Assembly: GCF_008710285.1 (NCBI RefSeq)
Contig: NZ_VYQF01000002.1
Location: 434,001 to 498,000 of the forward strand
Direction: 5' to 3'
Source: Ginsengibacter hankyongi
Lineage (GTDB): Bacteria > Bacteroidota > Bacteroidia > Chitinophagales > Chitinophagaceae
DNA length: 64,000 nucleotides
Within the stretch, counting starts at the first letter, position 1. Each line of letters starts with the position of its first letter. Made by a program: the position numbers and the translations under genes. The notes beneath the pieces were generated by a model. It was not told where the DNA came from. It worked only from the letters and a program-made list of their open reading frames with translations, and searched no databases. Positions 36,105 to 44,250 of this stretch are shown piece after piece.

Positions 36105-38045
36105 TTATAATCTTATCTGCACTCCACCATTTACATTAAAACCCTTTGTAGTAAAACCTCTTGTTACAAAATATTTTTGATCCGTTATGTTTTGTAAATC
36201 GGCAAAAAGGCTGTACTTGTTATTGAATTTAAAACGGCCAAAAAAATCCAACGTATAATAAGCATTCAATTGATAAGGAGCAGCCATATATTGAGGTTCG
36301 TAGGCTGTACTTACGGTTTTTAGGTGAGTTGATAAATAAAGGCTTTTTGTAACGCTATAATTTAAAAAAAGATTTAAAATATTTTTTGGCCGCTTGTATA
36401 AATTGAAAAATGAGGTGTCTTTGCCGGGAAATTCTTTTGTGGTTATTTTCCCATCTACATATGTGTAATTAAGTGCAACAGAAAAAGCTTTGGTAAAATG
36501 AATGGTAGCTTCTGTTTCAATTCCATAATCATGCTGCACATCACCATTAATATACCTGCTGGCAAAAGTGGTTGGATCAGTATAAAACAGGAATATATCT
36601 TTTCCATTTCTTATAAAAGCGGTTGCCCTTGCGTTAATATTTCCGGTATAATATTGAACACCTGCTTCATAGCTCGTCGTTAGTTCAGGCTTCAAATCTT
36701 TATTTCCAAATTCTGAATATAACTGGTATAAAGAAGGCACACGATAACCCGAAGAAACGTTAGCATAAATTTTATAATGATTATTAATTACAAAAAATGG
36801 GTTGACTGAATAAGTAAGATTATTTCCGTAAATGTTATGTTGATTCCACCTTCCTCCAAAATCAAGATTGAATCCATTGGCTGATTTTAAAAATAAAGAC
36901 GCATACCCACTGATTTGATTGGTATGAGCGCTGTCTCCGGATATTGGCAACGATGGAAAACCATAATCAGGCAGGTAAATATATAACTGGTCTGTTTTAT
37001 TTTCCCTGTAATCCACGCCGGCAAGCAATTCGATATGTTTGGTCAAATTAAGATTTGCATATGCCTCTGCAAAATTAGACGTGCCGTTATATCTTCCATT
37101 TTGATAAGTCGAAAATCCACCAACGTCAGTCGAATCATCAATAAAATTTCTGTTGAAACGATTATAACTGTATTGCAACTTAATAAAGCCAGTTTTTATT
37201 TTATAATCAACAGAAGCTCCTGCAATTGTATTGCTATTATGATAGGTATAGTCTTTATCATCTGCGAAAGCACCTGCATCAATATCTGCGTGGTTATTAT
37301 TGTATTTACCAAAAAGCCGCACTGACGTATTTTTAATTGGCTTAAAAGTATAATTAACTTGAATCACATCCTGGTTAAATCCATCCTTATCAAAATTCCG
37401 TTTCCCCGTCGAATCATAGGCAGACGAAAACCCTTTGCTATAGATTTTGTTGTAGGAAATAAAATACGTTTGACCCTTACTGTTAGTACCGCTTATTGAA
37501 AGGCCCCCTTTATAAGTATTATAACTTCCTGCAGAAAGATCCGTATTCAGGTTGAAAGGCTTTTTTTCTCCCTTTTTACTGATGATATTTATGACTCCGG
37601 CAACTGCATCTGAACCATATAAAGTAGATTGTGAGCCCTTTAAAATTTCTATTCTTTCAATATTATCCAAAGCAAAATTATTCAGGTCAAATTCATTCGA
37701 TATTCCTGAAGCATCGTACAAGGGTACACCATCCAGCATAATTAATGTATTGGCAGAAGAAGCACCACGGGTATAAACTGTTTGATTGGTTCCTAAATTA
37801 TTATCCGCGCCATTAATATTTAACCCGGGTTGTTGATTTAAAACTTCGCCAAGCGATTTGCCATAACTCTTTTGCAATTGATCTTGTGTAATAATGGTAA
37901 CTACTTTTCCTGTTTCACTTACCTTTTGTGGAAACTTGTTAGCAGTTACAATTACCTCATCAAGTGTTTTAGATGTTGTGTCTTTTTGCGCATGCAGCTG
38001 ATTGCTGAAAATTACAGCAGCCGCAATAAAAATTCCTTTTTTCAT
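36105..38045 (-). CDS. btuB: BtuB-like TonB-dependent vitamin B12 receptor
   Basis: 646 residues. The signal peptide (ending NQLHAQ) is followed by a TonB box (SKTLDEVIVTANK), a plug domain at about 30-150 (SLGEVLNQQPGLNI, VYTRGASSANTLIMLDGVPL, ERIEILKGSQSTLYGSDAVA) and a 22-strand-type barrel ending NVNGGVQIRL. It transports a ligand across the outer membrane using TonB energy. The cobalamin riboswitch upstream on the same strand makes B12 or a corrinoid the likely ligand. The gene itself lacks the CarboxypepD_reg domain seen in SusC. Confidence 0.92.
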   Translation of the reverse strand: MKKGIFIAAAVIFSNQLHAQKDTTSKTLDEVIVTANKFPQKVSETGKVVTIITQDQLQKSYGKSLGEVLNQQPGLNINGADNNLGTNQTVYTRGASSANTLIMLDGVPLYDASGISNEFDLNNFALDNIERIEILKGSQSTLYGSDAVAGVINIISKKGEKKPFNLNTDLSAGSYNTYKGGLSISGTNSKGQTYFISYNKIYSKGFSSAYDSTGKRNFDKDGFNQDVIQVNYTFKPIKNTSVRLFGKYNNNHADIDAGAFADDKDYTYHNSNTIAGASVDYKIKTGFIKLQYSYNRFNRNFIDDSTDVGGFSTYQNGRYNGTSNFAEAYANLNLTKHIELLAGVDYRENKTDQLYIYLPDYGFPSLPISGDSAHTNQISGYASLFLKSANGFNLDFGGRWNQHNIYGNNLTYSVNPFFVINNHYKIYANVSSGYRVPSLYQLYSEFGNKDLKPELTTSYEAGVQYYTGNINARATAFIRNGKDIFLFYTDPTTFASRYINGDVQHDYGIETEATIHFTKAFSVALNYTYVDGKITTKEFPGKDTSFFNLYKRPKNILNLFLNYSVTKSLYLSTHLKTVSTAYEPQYMAAPYQLNAYYTLDFFGRFKFNNKYSLFADLQNITDQKYFVTRGFTTKGFNVNGGVQIRL

Positions 38046-38154
38046 TTTGTAGAAAATTTTTTTGTGACTGCTTTCGAAATAAAAAAAGAAAGAAATATAA
38101 ATGCCTTACAGCTTTTACACTCCATGCCTTTCACCCGAAAGCTTTGAATGATTT

Positions 38155-38345
38155 TAATTGAACTGGCAGGTCTTCTGGCTTACCTGGGTTTTGGACACCT
38201 TCCCATTCGCCAAACGCAAACAGTGGTTTGTAGATTCCAAAACGAATGCAAATCTTCTTGCATCAGGTTTACAGCTACGGGGATAGCTCCGGAATTTAAC
38301 CGGATTCCCTATTAACCCCGATTTGAAATCGGGGACCAATTACAG
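38155..38345 (-). promoter_or_regulatory. Cobalamin (AdoCbl) riboswitch
   Basis: Read on the minus strand, all conserved blocks are present in order: TTAATAGGGAATCCGGTT, GCTATCCCCGTAGCTGTAA, CCACTG, GGGAAGG and the B12 box AAGCCAGAAGACCTGCCA at 38164-38181. A palindrome CCCCGATTT-G-AAATCGGGG (38316-38334) lies at the 5' edge. About 110 bases separate the B12 box from the btuB ATG. The family represses downstream expression when cobalamin is bound. In that gap CTTTC-GGGT-GAAAG is the only hairpin seen, so whether control is by termination or by translation cannot be decided. Confidence 0.94.
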
Positions 38346-38422
38346 CGGCAAATGTAGCTGCATGTTTTGAATTTCAAAAACTAATTTATTTATAAAAGGT
38401 ATCCGGATAGGAATGCAGGTAA

Positions 38423-40498
38423 TTATTTTTTATTGAAGTTAAATGATATACCAGCGTAATAATTTCTTTTGGGTGCTGCATTGTAATAGCGGCCTGCTGC
38501 GGCATTAATATCATTGCCAAGGCTGTATTTTGTATCAAAAAGATTATCAGCTCCTACAAAGATTTCAGCATTAATTTTTCTATTGAAATCTTTTTTGTAA
38601 CCCAGTCTTGTCCCTAAAAGATTGTAAGAAGAGGCATAAGCTGAATTAGCATCATTGAGTGCGATCTTATCTACATAATTATAGGTAATATTAATATAAC
38701 AGCCTGCTTTGGATGTTATGTCAAGCCCTGCCACCACCACGTTTGGCGCTGCACCCGGTAATTTATTTTTTGAAAAATCACTGTTCACCTGTTTAAAATT
38801 TCCGTAATGGAAATCATGCCACGCATAACTGCTCCATACTTTTGCTGAATTGATAAAATGATGCGGCGCATCAACCAGCTGATAAGAAGCATAAGTTTCT
38901 ATACCATTCTGTTTAGTGGAGCCTGCGTTCACATAATAATAAACGCCATTGGTATCTATGCGCTGTACAATTGTATTTTTCAGATCAAAGAAAAATCCGC
39001 TGATATCGAAATATAGTTTGTTATGCAGCACTGTTCCTTTAATTCCGGCTTCATAATCTATTCCATCTTCCGGCTGGAGATTGGTTCCGAATAACCCATC
39101 GGAACGAAGTACCTCTGAAACAGTTGGTGGAGAGAATCCCCGAGCAACGCTTGCATACACCGATACATTTTTATTAATCTTTTTAAGAACCGCAATGTGT
39201 GGAGGAAGTTTGTTTTTGAAAACTTTTGTTTGCGTAGTTGATAGCCTGGAAGAAAGATGAATGAGCTGAAGAGATAATTTATTCAAACTTACTCCACCCG
39301 TAACCGTCCAGCCATGAGGTAGTTTTAAATCTGCCTGCGCAAAGACCATGTATTGCCAGATGTTTAAATTATCATCCGATTGTAATGAGTCAGCAACCCC
39401 GAGTTTATTGCCATAATCTCTCGTATTAAAAAAACCTTTCTGCGCTTCTGTTCCAAAGTTAAGTTGTAAGCTGGAGCCGCCTATTTGCTTTTTATATTCA
39501 AAGACGCTTCTGCCGCCAAAATGAGGTTCCTTCCTAAGTTCATAAACTCTTATGCCAGGGTTAGTGAAATCGGTATAAGAGCCATATAAAGAAGTTGTAT
39601 TATGCCAGTGATCATTAAACCCGTACTCATTGCTGAACCCGGCAAGAAAGGTTTTTTGATAAATAGCAGCTTTGTTTTGTACAGCTCCGGGTTGCGAACC
39701 CGAACCAGGCCTTGCTTGTTTTGCATCAGCATTATATTGGGCCAGGGTTAACCCCCCGGGTGTTTGATAATAAAGATCACTATAAGACATATATGCATGC
39801 AAGGTTTGTTTATTATTTACTCTTAGCAAACTTTCCCATGAGGCAATGTCCCTGTGCATCTTTGCCTGCTGGCGATAGCCATTGCTTGTTTGATGAGAGT
39901 AATTGAAATTATTTTGATAATCTGAATTGCCTGTTTTTACATTGGCATTAATATTATTTGTATTAAAACTGCCGGTTGTGTAATCAAGTGAAATGCCTTT
40001 GTTCCATTTTGCAGGTAAGGTATGTATGAGCATAGCGCCGCCAATGCCCGCTCCATATAAACTACTTGCCGGTCCTTTGATTATTTCAATAGAATTAAAA
40101 TTATAAAAGCTAAGTTGGTTTAAATAAGTATTTCCGCTTGGGTCTGTAAGAGGTATTTCATTCAGGTAGATCTTAACATCGCGTACGCCAAAAGGTGAGC
40201 GCAAAGAACTCCCGCGGATGTTAAGCCGGTAACTGCCCGGCGAACGTTCTTCCATACTAACACCGGGAGTAATATTTAAAGCGGGCAATATGCTCATGTT
40301 ACCGAAGCGGTTTAATTGTGCCTGTCCGGTAACACTTATGGGAGCTGCCACATCAACCAGGCTGCGGTTTTGTTCATAAGCTTTTACTATTACCTCAGAC
40401 AGGCTTTTTACAGAATCTACTGATCCAACTTGCGACAAACAAAATAGCGGAATGCAAAAGCTGGTGAATAGGGTAAATAAATTTTTCTTCATAAACAT
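38423..40498 (-). CDS. TonB-dependent outer-membrane receptor, iron-complex type
   Basis: 691 residues from the first ATG; a second ATG two codons later (MKKNLFTLF) fits the signal peptide slightly better. After the signal (ending PLFCLSQ) come a TonB box (LSEVIVKAYEQNR), a plug (MSILPALNITPGVSMEERSP, LRGSSLRSPFG-like region, IEIIKGPASSLYGAGIGG) and a beta-barrel ending NYYAGISFNFNKK. It resembles ferric-siderophore/citrate receptors more than SusC. The substrate is not determinable. It reads toward the B12 riboswitch and btuB, so read-through would be subject to the riboswitch. Divergent from the permease gene. Confidence 0.85.
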   Translation of the reverse strand: MFMKKNLFTLFTSFCIPLFCLSQVGSVDSVKSLSEVIVKAYEQNRSLVDVAAPISVTGQAQLNRFGNMSILPALNITPGVSMEERSPGSYRLNIRGSSLRSPFGVRDVKIYLNEIPLTDPSGNTYLNQLSFYNFNSIEIIKGPASSLYGAGIGGAMLIHTLPAKWNKGISLDYTTGSFNTNNINANVKTGNSDYQNNFNYSHQTSNGYRQQAKMHRDIASWESLLRVNNKQTLHAYMSYSDLYYQTPGGLTLAQYNADAKQARPGSGSQPGAVQNKAAIYQKTFLAGFSNEYGFNDHWHNTTSLYGSYTDFTNPGIRVYELRKEPHFGGRSVFEYKKQIGGSSLQLNFGTEAQKGFFNTRDYGNKLGVADSLQSDDNLNIWQYMVFAQADLKLPHGWTVTGGVSLNKLSLQLIHLSSRLSTTQTKVFKNKLPPHIAVLKKINKNVSVYASVARGFSPPTVSEVLRSDGLFGTNLQPEDGIDYEAGIKGTVLHNKLYFDISGFFFDLKNTIVQRIDTNGVYYYVNAGSTKQNGIETYASYQLVDAPHHFINSAKVWSSYAWHDFHYGNFKQVNSDFSKNKLPGAAPNVVVAGLDITSKAGCYINITYNYVDKIALNDANSAYASSYNLLGTRLGYKKDFNRKINAEIFVGADNLFDTKYSLGNDINAAAGRYYNAAPKRNYYAGISFNFNKK

Positions 40499-40622
40499 CG
40501 GCTACGATTAAGTCGTAAAGGTAGAATCTTTTCTTACTATCTACATTACCATCAAACATGCATGTCGTTAGGATGAATAACAAAACGCATATGTAACCAT
40601 AGATATTTTTTATCTTCCCAAA

Positions 40623-42011
40623 ATGAAACCAGCAAGGCAACTAACGCTTTTTGATTTTACCGTTATTATGGTAAGCTTAGTAATAGGGATGGGTATTTTC
40701 AGAACCCCGGTAAACGTTGCAAAAGCTGTCAGCAGCCCTTTTATTTTTTTCAGTGCTTGGATTGCAGGAGGCCTTATTGCTTTTTGCGGTGCACTCACTT
40801 ACGCTGAGATTGGAAGCAGGCTTCCCGTTACAGGTGGTTACTATAAAGTTTTTGCCTATGCCTATCATCCTTCCATTGCCTTTGCTATAAACTGCATTAT
40901 TCTTGTTTCTAATGCCGCCTCTCTTGCAGCAGTAGCGTTAGTTGGCGCTGAATATATTACAGGAGTTCTTCTTCCTCTTTCTCAAAATCCTCAATGGATG
41001 CAGGTTGCAGATAATGCACATCACATTCAAACTATACAAATTGCAATTGCAATTTCTGCTATTATTATTTTTTTTGGAGTGAATCTATTAGGATTGAAAA
41101 TGAGTGCACGTACCCAAAATGTATTAACTGTTATTAAAGTAACGATGGTTATTTTATTAATTAGCCCGTTGTTTTTTGCAGCGGGCAATTCCGGGGCAGT
41201 TGCATTGCCAACCTCGCAACATACACCTCTGTTAACTGAATATGTAAAATCATTTGGAGTGGGCCTCGTGGCTGTAAGCTTTACCTACGGCGGCTATCAA
41301 CAGACTATGAATTTTGGTGAGGAAATAAAAAATCCAAAGAAGACTTTTCCGAAAGGAATATTTTTAGGTATTGCAATTATTATTATTTTATACCTGATCA
41401 TTAACTATGCTTATGTAAGGGTGATCGGTTTTGAAGAATTAAAAACCAGCAAGAATATTGCTGCAATAATGGCTTCAAAAGTATTTGGCGTAAACGCAGA
41501 ACGTATTTTATCCGTCTTGCTTTTTTTAAGCGTATTGGGGTATGTAAACGTTTTACTGTTAAGTAATCCAAGAGTGATGGCTGCAATGAGTGAAGATAAA
41601 ATTTTACCGCCTTCGTTTAAAAGAAGAAATATAAAAACAGAAGCACTTACCACTTCGCTGAGTATTTTTTCAGCCCTATGTATTTTAATAATTTTTTGGG
41701 CCAAACAGTTTGATACCATTTTAAGCTTTACCATTTTCCTGGATTGCTTCGGTATGGTTTTTTCAGCGGGAAGCATTTTTATTATTCGCAAAAAAACATC
41801 TCACCTTAATAACAGCGGCATTTTTATGATGAAGTTATACCCTCTTCTACCTATTATATTTATTGCAGCTTATACTTTTGTGGGAATAAGTATAGCCGCA
41901 GATTATAAAAATAATAATTACGCTGCGCTTACCGGCTTATCAGTATTGGCCGGTTTTATGGTAATTTATTTTATAGTAAAAGCTATTGCAAAAAAAGAAA
42001 TCAAAGAATAA
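40623..42011 (+). CDS. APC family amino acid permease
   Basis: 462 residues with about 12 transmembrane helices. The amino acid-polyamine-organocation signature is at the N-terminus: LTLFDFTVIMVSLVIGMGIF, with the substrate-backbone-binding GxGIF-type motif. FALLTYAEIGSRLP-like TM2 (here CGALTYAEIGSRLPVTGGYY) follows. It imports or exchanges an amino acid across the inner membrane. It ends 4 bases before the PLP-lyase gene, so the two form an operon; the lyase suggests a sulfur amino acid substrate, but this is inference. Confidence 0.92.
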   Translation: MKPARQLTLFDFTVIMVSLVIGMGIFRTPVNVAKAVSSPFIFFSAWIAGGLIAFCGALTYAEIGSRLPVTGGYYKVFAYAYHPSIAFAINCIILVSNAASLAAVALVGAEYITGVLLPLSQNPQWMQVADNAHHIQTIQIAIAISAIIIFFGVNLLGLKMSARTQNVLTVIKVTMVILLISPLFFAAGNSGAVALPTSQHTPLLTEYVKSFGVGLVAVSFTYGGYQQTMNFGEEIKNPKKTFPKGIFLGIAIIIILYLIINYAYVRVIGFEELKTSKNIAAIMASKVFGVNAERILSVLLFLSVLGYVNVLLLSNPRVMAAMSEDKILPPSFKRRNIKTEALTTSLSIFSALCILIIFWAKQFDTILSFTIFLDCFGMVFSAGSIFIIRKKTSHLNNSGIFMMKLYPLLPIIFIAAYTFVGISIAADYKNNNYAALTGLSVLAGFMVIYFIVKAIAKKEIKE

Positions 42012-42015
42012 CATA

Positions 42016-43179
42016 ATGAACCTTTCGTATATTTTAAATGAATTAGGAGAAAATCGTGAAGACTATTTTAATGCGGTTGCACCGCCTATCATTCAAACCA
42101 GCAATTTTGCTTTTAAAAAAGTAGATGATTTAAGAAAGGCTTTTGAAGATGAAGCTTCTGCTTATTTATACAGGCGCGGTAATAATCCTACTTTAAAAAT
42201 ATTATCTCAAAAGCTTGCAGCTCTTGATGGTGCTGAAGATGGCCTGGTTTTTAACAGCGGTGCCGGCGCAATTTACGCGGCAGTTGTTGCCAATGTAAAA
42301 AGCGGGGATCATATTATATCTGTTGATAAGCCTTATTCGTGGGCACAAAAATTATTCAACGAAATTTTACCGCGTTTTAATGTTACCACAACTTATGTGG
42401 ATGGAAGGGAAATTGAAAATTTTAAGAATGCTATTCAACCTAATACAACCGTTATATATTTAGAAACTCCCAATAGCTGGAGCTTTTATTTGCAAGATTT
42501 GAGAGAAGTTGCGAAGCTTGCCAAAGAAAAAAACATTTTAACCATCTGTGATAACAGCTATTGCTCTCCGTTATATCAAAGGCCTGTTGAATATGGGATC
42601 GACCTTGTATTGCAAAGCGCAACAAAATATATAAGTGGACACAGCGATGTAGTAGCCGGAGTGTTATGCGGAACTGCAAAAATGATGAACAAGATTTTTA
42701 ATGCCGAATACATGAATATAGGAATAGGCACAACACCCTTTAATGCCTGGTTGCTCATTCGGGGTTTAAGAACGATTAAAATAAGGTTGGAAAAAATTTC
42801 TGAGACAACACCAAAAATTGTTAATTATTTAAAACTACATGAAAAAGTAGAGTCTGTCATCTTTCCTTTTGATAAAGATTTTCCTCAATCCAAATTAGCA
42901 AAAGAACAAATGCAAGGCGCTTGTGGATTATTTTCTTTTATCATTAGAGCGGAAAAAGTTGACGAGATTGAAAACTTTTGCCAGGGTTTAAAGCACATAC
43001 TTATGGCCGTTAGTTGGGGAGGACATGAATCTTTAATTATTCCTGGCTGTGCTTCTATAAGTTCTAATGAGTTTAGTCCCGCTAACATGGCTCACAGAAC
43101 AATGAGAATGTATGTGGGACTTGAAGAGGCGGAATATTTGATTGAGGATTTGGAAAGAGGATTTAAGACGATGGAATAG
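42016..43179 (+). CDS. PLP-dependent Cys/Met metabolism enzyme (cystathionine synthase/lyase family)
   Basis: 387 residues from the ATG at 42016, four bases after the permease stop. An upstream in-frame ATG at 41986 overlaps the permease and adds a non-family stretch. The fold-type I core is clear: PPIIQTSNFAF, YLYRRGNNPTL, FNSGAGAIYAAV, the PLP-phenolate Asp179 in ICDNSYCSPLYQ, and the Schiff-base Lys204 in QSATKYISGHSD. It could be cystathionine gamma-synthase, beta-lyase, gamma-lyase or methionine gamma-lyase, which are not separable by eye. Pairing with an amino acid permease favours a catabolic lyase. Confidence 0.9.
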   Translation: MNLSYILNELGENREDYFNAVAPPIIQTSNFAFKKVDDLRKAFEDEASAYLYRRGNNPTLKILSQKLAALDGAEDGLVFNSGAGAIYAAVVANVKSGDHIISVDKPYSWAQKLFNEILPRFNVTTTYVDGREIENFKNAIQPNTTVIYLETPNSWSFYLQDLREVAKLAKEKNILTICDNSYCSPLYQRPVEYGIDLVLQSATKYISGHSDVVAGVLCGTAKMMNKIFNAEYMNIGIGTTPFNAWLLIRGLRTIKIRLEKISETTPKIVNYLKLHEKVESVIFPFDKDFPQSKLAKEQMQGACGLFSFIIRAEKVDEIENFCQGLKHILMAVSWGGHESLIIPGCASISSNEFSPANMAHRTMRMYVGLEEAEYLIEDLERGFKTME

Positions 43180-43251
43180 GCTATCACATTACAAGTTCAA
43201 TTACAAGGCTTGCTTGAATAAAACAGGAAGAACAAATAATTATTCAATTCA

Positions 43252-44062
43252 TTAAAGAGGTTTTACGCCCGATTTAATTAATCTTGCAATAACAAAATTG
43301 CCAAGGCTATGGCCTTCCGTTTCTCCTTTATCAATTGAATCCCTGAAATGAATTCCTCCATACAATCTTGAAATGGCTGCTTCTTTGGCTGCCTGCATAA
43401 ATGAGGTAAAATTTCGTGGCTTCATGCCGAATAATTCTTCTGAATTATCAGAAAAAGAAAAATTATTGCCGAGTAAATATTCCAGCACGGTGGCAGCGGC
43501 AACTGATATTACGGCATGGCCGCTCGTATATTCGGGAAAGGGCGGAGTTTGCAACAATGGCTGCCATTTAGGATCGATATACCGGTTGATGTATGTTTCG
43601 GGCCTTATACGGTTACTTCGGTATTTTTCATCCCAGCAGCTAATGAAAGCGTCCATTAATGTAAGCGAAACAATTGTTTGTGCTTCTACATATTTATTAA
43701 AATCAAGTTTTCGCTTTTCAGCAGCGATGCTTACAATATTTACCCAGTGGCCACCCGGAGTAATTTTTTTAAAGCCAATCATCATGTGGCCTTCCGTGCT
43801 TACAGCGAAAGGATTACAATCCCAAAATGATGCAATAGCCAGTTGTTCTTTTGGAGGATTGATAGAAACATCATGCACCTCTTTAGCCAAAGAATAAAAT
43901 GCAGTGCCGCTGTCTTTGCTAAAATTTGTTGGCCGAATAGGCTTAAACTGGTTGCAGGAGTCAATAAGCATAATAACGCGCAGCTCCGGACGGGCTTACA
44001 ACATCATGTATCATAGCCATTGGTGGACGAGCAACGGATTTGCCGTACTCTTCAGTCAACAT
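43252..44062 (-). pseudogene. Vanadium-dependent haloperoxidase, internally deleted and frameshifted
   Basis: Two frames carry one gene. The 5' piece (44062-43961, 33 codons) reads MLTEEYGKSVARPPMAMIHD, then VVSPSGAARYYAY, then TGA, matching the family's start region. The 3' piece (43971-43252, 239 codons) begins MLIDSCNQFKPIRP and keeps the vanadate site: EKYRSNRIRPET, PEYTSGHAVIS and RLYGGIHFRD. Family members usually have well over 100 residues between YAY and the DSC..FKP segment, and these are missing, so a deletion has joined the two pieces out of frame. The catalytic half might still be expressed from its own ATG, but without signal peptide or N-terminal helices. Confidence 0.85.
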
Positions 44063-44068
44063 TTAACA

Positions 44069-44102
44069 TAAAAAAAGACAAGACCAAACGTGGCCTTGCC
44101 TT
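44069..44102 (-). terminator. Rho-independent terminator (minus strand)
   Basis: On the minus strand AAGGCAAGGCCA, loop CGTT, TGGTCTTGTCTT with two G-U pairs, then a run of seven T. It ends transcription coming from the SusC/SusD operon before the haloperoxidase remnant. Confidence 0.8.
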
Positions 44103-44135
44103 TATCTTTAATACCTAAAAACTGGATATATTAAA

Positions 44136-44250
44136 TTATTTATCCCAATACATTTTAGCGGTATAATTGTCAACGCACATGTTAGTAACGTTGGCATTAT
44201 ATTTTGCCCTGTTAACGGTTGGTACAGATGACGGATAAATAAAAAGCATA
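44136..44250 (-). pseudogene. Remnant: C-terminal tail of a second SusD-like protein
   Basis: Directly after the SusD stop, in a different frame, the minus strand encodes LFIYPSSVPTVNRAKYNANV and then TNMCVDNYTAKMYWDK, followed by TAA. This is the typical C-terminal end of SusD-like_2 lipoproteins (the intact SusD ends with MPYPNNERVSNAAGVA and ATRLWWDTG). Only the tail survives. It has no start of its own, so it looks like the leftover of a duplicated or replaced susD. Confidence 0.7.

Noticed and set aside
38154-38339. 61-codon minus-strand frame across the riboswitch
   Set aside because: It is entirely explained by the conserved cobalamin riboswitch sequence.
44069-44102. Inverted repeat as a possible regulator site
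   Set aside because: The stem with G-U pairs and a T-run on the minus strand is better explained as a terminator of the SusCD operon.
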